In this document: positions 58,401 through 64,000 of the stretch, in pieces
Position numbering within the stretch: position 1 is the first letter of the stretch
Layout: each line of letters begins with the position of its first letter
Origin: Euphorbia lathyris
Taxonomy: Eukaryota; Streptophyta; Magnoliopsida; Malpighiales; Euphorbiaceae
Reading direction: 5' to 3'
Assembly (NCBI RefSeq): GCF_963576675.1
Contig: NC_088918.1
Coordinates: 64,559,001-64,623,000, forward strand
DNA: 64,000 nucleotides
Program-made: the position numbers and the translations under genes
The notes under the pieces: model-generated
What the model was told of the DNA's origin: nothing
Database searches by the model: none
Seen by the model: the letters and a program-made list of their open reading frames with translations, nothing else

Positions 58401-58686
58401 AAATAGAAAGTCTATAACAAACCTAGAGGCATCTTCAACGATGACCATAATTTCCTTGCACCTAGACCCCCACTCAGAGCCGATCCTATGAACTTAGAGG
58501 TCCAGGGACGAGTTACTAAGTGGTGCCCTAATAAATAAGTACAAGTAAAAATAAAATAGAAAAGTCGATTGTATAAAAAAATATTACTTAAAAATGACAT
58601 TTTTTTTGTTACATTTAACAAACAATTTAATAAAAACATTTCATATGAAAAAAAAACATTTTATATTGCTTTAAGTACCCAATTTA
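54590..58686 (+). repeat. Tandem triplication of a 1.37-kb unit
   Basis: Units 54590-55939, 55940-57314 and 57315-58686 (1350, 1375 and 1372 bp). Each runs from CTGATAAAAA inside the Helitron, through the Helitron 3' end, host DNA and a poly(T) tract, to AAGTACCCAATTTA. Two unrelated short minus-strand frames (60 and 75 codons) translate identically in all three units, so identity is near complete apart from length changes in A and T runs. The short frames are not genes. Confidence 0.92.
55429..55456 (+). terminator. Helitron 3' terminal hairpin (first of three copies)
   Basis: CCGTGCATCGCACGG stem then GTCAAAAACTAG. In Helitrons this hairpin ends rolling-circle transfer. Further copies end at about 56831 and 58206; the last has GGTTAAAAACTAG. 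Confidence 0.8.
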
Positions 58687-58824
58687 TGCTTACTTTGTTT
58701 TTTACAAAATAAACTTTACTTTGTTTTTTCTACCATTGGATGAGCTTACTTTGTTAAAGTTCATCATCCTCCAATGGTGGAAAAAACAAAGTAAGCCTTA
58801 CTTTGAAAAAAAACAAAGTAAGCA
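58687..58824. mobile_element. TA-flanked MITE, relative of 39537-39673
   Basis: TGCTTACTTTGTTTTT...AACAAAGTAAGCA, flanked by TA on both sides (58685-58686, 58825-58826). 138 bp. The central part CTACCATTGGATGAGCTTAC matches the intron-2 copy with few changes. Confidence 0.75.
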
Positions 58825-58900
58825 TAGTCTAACTCCCAGTTTCTTATACAAAATGATATATATGAGCATTTCTAGGTGCAAAATTCTCAAATTTAATAAA

Positions 58901-59582
58901 GGCTTAATGCTTCTCCAGCCCCCTTAACTTGTCCAAATTGGTCATTTTACCCCTCCAACTCATCGAATGTCCTATTTACCCCCTTAACTTCATAAAAATG
59001 GTATTTCTCATCCCTTAACTTGTCCAAGTTTGTCATTTTACCTTTTCTCAACTCATCGAATATCCTATTTACCTCCTTAACCCCATAAAAGTGGTATTTC
59101 TCACCACTTACGATCATATTTACCTTCTTAACTCCATAAAAAATAGTATTTATTATCCCTTTATAGTAGTAAAAAAAGTTGAAAAGAGAAAGAACGAATA
59201 AAAAATACAAATAACAAGAACATTAATATAAACAAGTTAAATATATTATATGTAGGGATAATGTACCAAAATAGGCCTATGATTTTTGGGGAAGTATCAA
59301 TTTAGGTTCCACTTACAAAATAGCATAAATATAGGTTTAACGTTTAAAAAAAGTTATCAATTTAGGCTTCGATAACGGATTGTAAGGGGGTGAAAAATAG
59401 CAATTTTATGGAGTTAAGGGGGTAAATAGAACATTCTATGAGTTGGTGGGGATAAATGGATAAGTTGAGGGAGTGAGAAATACCACTTTTATGGAGTTAA
59501 GGGGGTAAATAGAACATTCTATGTGTTGAGGGGGTAAAATGGCCAATTTGGACAAGTTAAGGGGCTAGGGAAGCATTCTGCC
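58901..59582. mobile_element. Non-autonomous Mutator-like element (third)
   Basis: Inverted ends GGCTTAATGCTTCTCCAGCC and (right, reverse complement) GGCAGAATGCTTCCCTAGCC, each continuing through TTAACTTGTCCAAATTGG. TTTAATAAA at 58892-58900 and 59583-59591 is a perfect 9-bp duplication. The shoulders repeat CCCCTTAACT and ACTCAT words. No gene. Confidence 0.87.
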
Positions 59583-59591
59583 TTTAATAAA

Positions 59592-60230
59592 TTATGAAAC
59601 AGTTCTAATAGATTTTATACTCTTTGCGACACAAAGCATGATAACAGAACAATGAAAAACCAAATTTGAAAATCATCTCGCTTAACGGGTTTTAGCGGCT
59701 AAGTTCTTGAAATTGGAAGATTTTGATGCATTTCTCCCAAGTTACCTCTGAAGACCAAGTAAATCAGAATCTGATAGAGTTTTTCAAATACAAAAAAAAG
59801 TAGCAATTGGAAGTTTCACAATGAGGTGATTAGAAAACAAAATTGATTATATATCTGATGAATTGAAGATGAACTGAAGATGAAGAATAATATTAGTGTT
59901 TAATATTCTTTGAGATTAGAGTGTGATTAAAGAAGTGGGGATAAATTAGTAGGGAAGATAATTATGGAAAGACCATGAGATAAATTAGGAAATTGATGTC
60001 CAACATTTTTATTAGGAAATTTGGGAAGAATCTGAGGTAAATTAGAGAAATTGGAAACATTATTTAGCAACTGATGCCAATGTTTTTAATCAAGTATTTT
60101 TTTTTAAATTTAATCTAATGCCAGCGCTTTTAATTTGGAAAGAATTTGTTGACAATGTTTTTAATCAAATTATATATTTTTTTTTAAATTTAATCAATTA
60201 TAGTTTAAAAGCCTATAATAATACTATCAC
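59592..60230. other. Non-coding part, probably 3' untranslated region of the third LINE
   Basis: AT-rich, with no frame. ATTTTTTTTTAAATTTAATC occurs twice (60105 and 60180 regions). Confidence 0.4.
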
Positions 60231-60290
60231 ATTACTATAATTGGGCCTTTTTCATCCCTGGGCCCTGGGCAGGCGCCCCTCTTGCCATGC

Positions 60291-62187
60291 TCAGGAACGG
60301 GCTTGCCCCCACTTAGCCAATTCATGTGCTGGCTTGTTGCATTCTCTTCTGGTATGCATGAACTGTACCTGTTGTAGCTCCGTCGTTATTGCGCCAATAT
60401 CTTTGAGGATGAAGTCCAAATCTGCTACTGGGTTAGCACGACCATTGAGGAGGTCAGCCACCGTCTTGGCATCTGTCTCGATGCTGAGGCTTGTGAATCC
60501 CGCCTCTCTAGCAATCTGCAGGCATTCCTGAATGGCCATCGTTTCTGCAATTGCAGGAGACATACACGCCCCAATCGGAATTCCCATCGCCATTAACACC
60601 TCCCCTCTTTCATTTCTGATCACATCTCCTGCACCACACTCTTCTCCCTCTGTACCAAAAGTCGCGTCTACGTTCATTTTGAAACCACCCGCGGCGGGCG
60701 GCTCCCATTTCAGACTCTGGCCCACCGATGGACAATCATCATTCCTAATCGGCACATCAGCACTCCACTCGTCCAATAAGTTTTGGGCTCTTTCCGCCAT
60801 AGACAATCTCCCTCTAACCTCCGCTCCGTGCAAATGTGAATTTCTGTCAAACCATATTAGCCACACCATTGTTGCAAAGAGCTTCTTTTCCTGCACATTT
60901 AAACATTCAAAGACAACTTCAAACCAGTCCACAATATTCTCACTACGGAGTTTATCAACACGGGCACCACTCAGAAAATGCTTCCACTGCTCCTTTGCTT
61001 TAACACATGTTTTTAAGACATGAATATCCGATTCGCGCCCTGCTCCGCACCTTGGACATTGTGTTTCAACCTGTATATTCCTTCTTGCAAGATTAACCGA
61101 ACATGGCAAAATGCCCTTGCAGCTTCGCCATAGAAAGTGCTTAACCTTTATCGAGATCGATATCTGCCAAAAAAATTTCCATATTCCAGAGCTCATGGCT
61201 GATGATGAGGCAAAATTGATCTGACTGCGTCTGCTTTGTTTAGCCAAGTGGTAACTAGATTTTATCGTATAAACGCCTGATCTTGTGTGAAGCCATACCA
61301 ATTGATCCTTAGGTCGTCGGAAACTTAGAGGGATTTTTAGAATTTGCTTCGCCTCCTCATCAACAAAGTGTTTTCGGACCAGACCCGCATCCCACCTGCC
61401 TGACTCCTCATTAATTAAACAGTTCACCCAAGGGTTTGGGAGATTTTCCTTTACCACCAGCGGCCTAAAGCACGGTAATCCTCCTACCCATTTATCCTTC
61501 ATGATTTCGATGTTTTTCCCATCTCCCACCTTCTAGCCCAGCCACGTCTTCAGCACCTCCTGTGCTTCGATTAACCCGTGCCATACATAACTCGAACTAT
61601 GTCCCAAAGTAGCGTCCAGAAAATTTCCAGAAGCAAAATATTTACCCTGAAAAATCTGGGAGCACAGGGAGTTAGGGAAAACAAGAAATCTCTAACACTA
61701 CTTCGCCAACATTGCTAAATTAAAAGACTTGAGCCACCTGAATCCCAATCCTCCATTCTCTTTGGAGAAACACATCGCATCCCATGATAACCAATTGGTC
61801 TATCAGATTCTCCTGCCTTCCACCAGAACCTGCTTACTATCTGTTGCAACTCCTGACAGAAACCATCTGGCAATCTGAAACAACTCATTATGTAGGTTGG
61901 CACAGCTTCAGCCACCACTTTAATCAACACTTCCTTCCCTCCTTTTGAGAGTAGCTTCTCCGACCAACCATTCACTCGTTTCATCAACCTATCCTTAAGG
62001 AAGCCAAATATTTCTTTCTTCGATCTACCTATCATTGTGGGAATGCCTAAGTATTTGGGGAAGTTACCACCCACCTACGCATTGAAGATTCTTTGGAGGA
62101 GTGATTTAGACTGAGCCGACACATTGGAACTAAAAGAGAGTTCATATTTATCATAGTTGACACATTGACCTGAAGCCTGCTTGTACA
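60291..62187 (-). pseudogene. LINE ORF2 C-terminal part (RT end, zinc finger, RNase H)
   Basis: Minus strand: RT C-terminal part with SLLQRIFNA and NFPKYLGIPTMIGRSKKEIF (about 62130-61960), GWSEKLLSKGGKEVLIK, then after a stop and slip near 61715-61530 a clean frame of 412 codons to the stop at 60291-60293. That frame has LVWLHTRSGVYTIKSSY, a zinc-finger-like CPRCGAGRESDIHVLKTC, and RNase H with NVDATFG, AETMAI, IETDAK and PAHELAKWG, the D-E-D-H set. The 5' two thirds of ORF2 are missing because of truncation at insertion. A plus-strand frame opposite (60532-61023) is a shadow. Confidence 0.87.
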
Positions 62188-62209
62188 ATCTCATGAGCCA
62201 TTGCTTTTT

Positions 62210-62996
62210 ACGTGTGAGAAGATGTATATTTGGAAGGAAATATCCACCATACCATCTTTCTCCATGGACAAATTTTATGAATAATCACTTAAATATTAGA
62301 AATATATGTTGATAAGCAACATGTGAATTATTAATTTTACTCCTATTTATATTTATATATAAGACTATAAACATCACATATGAGCAAGAACCGTAAGAAC
62401 AATGGAGAAAAGCTTTGCATTTCTGAAGATTTTCGACAAATAGAAGAAGAAGGAAGAAGAAGAAGAAGATAGATGAAGAGATTAATGAGTGAAAGTACAG
62501 ATGAAAGACAACTCCCAATGCTTTATTATTTTGATACCAGACGTTTGGTCTCCTTGAGGACAGTTCCGTAATTTAACCAAGCTAGTGGCATTTTTGTCTC
62601 CTTTCAATTTCGGTATGTTCCAGAAGATGTGCACACAACCAATGGTGCACCATAGTCCACTCAAGCATACTCCTCTTTGATCAAGCATCATTGATTGTGT
62701 GCCTTAGCATCAAGGGTCCAGCTTATTCCAAGTGTCATCGTCTTGTTAGCCATGAGGTTACTTAATGTTGGTGTATTACTTGGAGAGCAAACCTAGAATA
62801 TAGATAAATAATAGTTAGGTCTTTTCTTTAATGCGAATTAATTAGAATTATTTTCTTACCTTATTCACTTTCTCTGGCAGCCCAATTTTATCACTTTATG
62901 TAGAAACATATAATTAAAAAATATATATTTATTTGATAAATATATATATATATATATATTTATGATGCAATTAACTGATCATGTGAGGCGAGATCA
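62210..62996. other. No gene seen; (TA)n at about 62937-62959
   Basis: Short minus-strand frames at 62285-62691 have no family features. A GAAGAAGAAG tract lies at 62443-62467. Confidence 0.45.
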
Positions 62997-63226
62997 GAAG
63001 TTGGAGATATTATTCGCCAATGTCAGGATATCCTACATAGCAATGACAATTACTCTGTCTGCTTAGTTCGAAGGCAAGCTAACGAGATGGCTCACGCGTT
63101 TGCGCAGTCTTCTCGTTTTTCATCTTGTCCTGTTTACTTTGATAATTTACCGAGTTATATTTCTTCTGTAATGTGTTCAACTTGCCCCATTGAAGGTTAT
63201 TAATGATATTTAAGTTCAAAAAAAAA
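62997..63226 (+). pseudogene. 3' stub of a LINE (RNase H end and A tail)
   Basis: A 68-codon frame (62997-63203) reads VCLVRRQANEMAHAFAQSSR, the end of LINE RNase H, stops at TAA, and is followed by TAATGATATTTAAGTTC and nine A residues. It is heavily 5'-truncated. No target duplication was found. Confidence 0.75.
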
Positions 63227-63820
63227 TTATAAAGGAAAATTTACATATAAATTAATTTTTTAAAAATTATCTATAATTATGTCAAGTAATAATTTGTATT
63301 TGTCAAACTAAGTAAATTATTGTTTTCAATATATTTTAAGGATTAAGAGTTATAAATTATGAGTTAAGCCTTTAAAAATAAGAATTTATGAATTGGGATT
63401 TAAAATTTATGTTAGATTTACAATTATGAGTTACGACTATATTTTTTACTTAGTGACATACACCTACGACCGGACATGACCAAGAGATCAACCGACCTTC
63501 TGTGATCCTTGTAAATCGAAGCCTAATTACTATATGATATTGACATGGACTGTAATTGTGGTTGCATATTGTACATGTTTAATTTGGTTTATGCATAGGA
63601 GTTGAAATGAAATGTGTAATTTGGTCCCAAAATGAAAGAAATTCGCTTAGCATTCGATCCCATATAGAAATAGAAACAAAGGACAGTGACATGACACCAT
63701 ATATTTTAGTTAGTGGAAAATAAATTGTCATTTTTCATTCTCAATTATTAGACTGATAATTTTTTGTTTTTTTTTATTTAATTTCAATATCCAAAAGGAA
63801 TCAAATCCTCTCTCTATAGT
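63227..63820. other. Upstream region of the second NPF gene, nothing else recognised
   Basis: AT-rich. TATATATATAAAA at about 63822-63834, some 50-60 bases before the ATG, is a TATA-like candidate. Confidence 0.45.
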
Positions 63821-63882
63821 CTATATATATAAAATGAAATGTTTTAGAAAATCTAAACAAAGATATAATAATAATAATAAAA

Positions 63883-64000
63883 ATGATGAGAAAGAAAGCA
63901 GAAGAAGCAGAATGGGTTTATGATAGTTCAGTTGATCACAAGGGACGTCTTCCTCTCCGAGCTCGCACTGGAGTTTGGAAAGCTTCTCTTTTTATCATTG
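63883..64000 (+). CDS. Second NPF transporter, exon 1 only (cut by window end)
   Basis: MMRKKAEEAEWVYDSSVDHK and then PLRARTGVWKASLFII match exon 1 of the gene at 36691 almost residue for residue. The window ends at ATTG, exactly where exon 1 of the first gene ends (ATCG, phase 1, before GT), so the rest lies beyond. Same strand as the first gene, about 21 kb downstream. Tandem NPF clusters are common in plants. Either ATG of the ATGATG could start. Function as for the first gene: a proton-coupled transporter of unknown substrate; only the rest of the gene would show whether it is intact. Confidence 0.88.
   Translation, partial: MMRKKAEEAEWVYDSSVDHKGRLPLRARTGVWKASLFII

Larger units (their letters stand above)
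58353..62187 (-). mobile_element. 5'-truncated L1-type LINE (third), nested by a MITE and a Mutator-like element
   Basis: The minus-strand LINE reads from RT (62187) through RNase H (60291) to a 3' tail whose A tract appears as the T run at about 58349-58363. Its target duplication is ATCTAATGAGCCATTGCTTT at 58332 and ATCTCATGAGCCATTGCTTT at 62188, about 20 bp with one change. The MITE at 58687 and the Mutator-like element at 58901 lie in its 3' untranslated part. The left end was copied in the triplication. Confidence 0.75.

Noticed and set aside
55175..58639. Repeated short minus-strand frames of 60 and 75 codons
   Set aside because: Identical in the three units because the DNA was triplicated; no domain, and they lie in Helitron and LINE tail sequence.
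60532..61023. Plus-strand frame of 163 codons
   Set aside because: Lies opposite the RNase H part of the minus-strand LINE, whose frame has clear motifs.

Overview
The window is nuclear DNA from a flowering plant, most likely a eudicot. The evidence is a spliced NRT1/PTR-family (NPF) transporter gene with GT-AG introns and the mix of transposable elements around it: a Sirevirus-type Copia element, Gypsy, L1-type LINEs, hAT, Mutator-like, CACTA, Stowaway and Helitron. I cannot name the species. The DNA is AT-rich. Only one complete host gene and the first exon of a second one are convincing; nearly everything else is nested and decayed mobile DNA.

Layout. 1-8305: 3' part of a Sirevirus-like Copia element (pol with one nonsense codon, a long env-position ORF with one frameshift, three polypurine tracts, 3' LTR). 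It abuts a fragment of a sibling element (8306-8981), then an inverted Copia gag fragment (8990-9480). 10128-16230: full-length dead L1-type LINE set in a (TA)n tract next to a 480-bp tandem duplication. 17703-23420: second full-length dead LINE. 24165-35290: a nest of a Mutator-like foldback element, a Tip100-like hAT element and, inside the hAT, a young LTR retrotransposon of 7.2 kb. That retrotransposon carries rearranged Gypsy coding pieces on the minus strand and a 27-bp minisatellite. 36691-42983: intact four-exon NPF gene (579 aa) whose introns hold a hAT MITE, a TA-flanked MITE, a Stowaway and another terminal-inverted-repeat element. 43590-47798: non-autonomous CACTA element carrying a three-exon E2-like (ubiquitin-conjugating-fold) gene with serine at the catalytic cysteine position. 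48430-50895: decayed minus-strand Copia. 51907-53469: Mutator-like element. 53996-58686: Helitron with repeated 5' ends, whose 3' part was tandemly triplicated with the end of a LINE. 58353-62187: that 5'-truncated LINE (minus strand), itself hit by a MITE and a Mutator-like element. 62997-63226: LINE stub. 63883-64000: first exon of a second NPF gene, ending exactly at the expected exon 1 boundary.

How it fits together. The two NPF genes share exon 1 sequence, orientation and splice phase, so this is a tandem NPF cluster with about 21 kb of transposons between members. The transposons show no cooperative function, but their nesting gives a clear order of events. The most unusual items are the serine-bearing E2-like gene inside the CACTA element, the circularly permuted Gypsy remnant with an internal minisatellite, the extra ORF of the Sirevirus, and the triplication whose breakpoint coincides with a MITE end. 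I found no CRISPR array, operon or other prokaryotic feature, and no convincing tRNA or rRNA gene.
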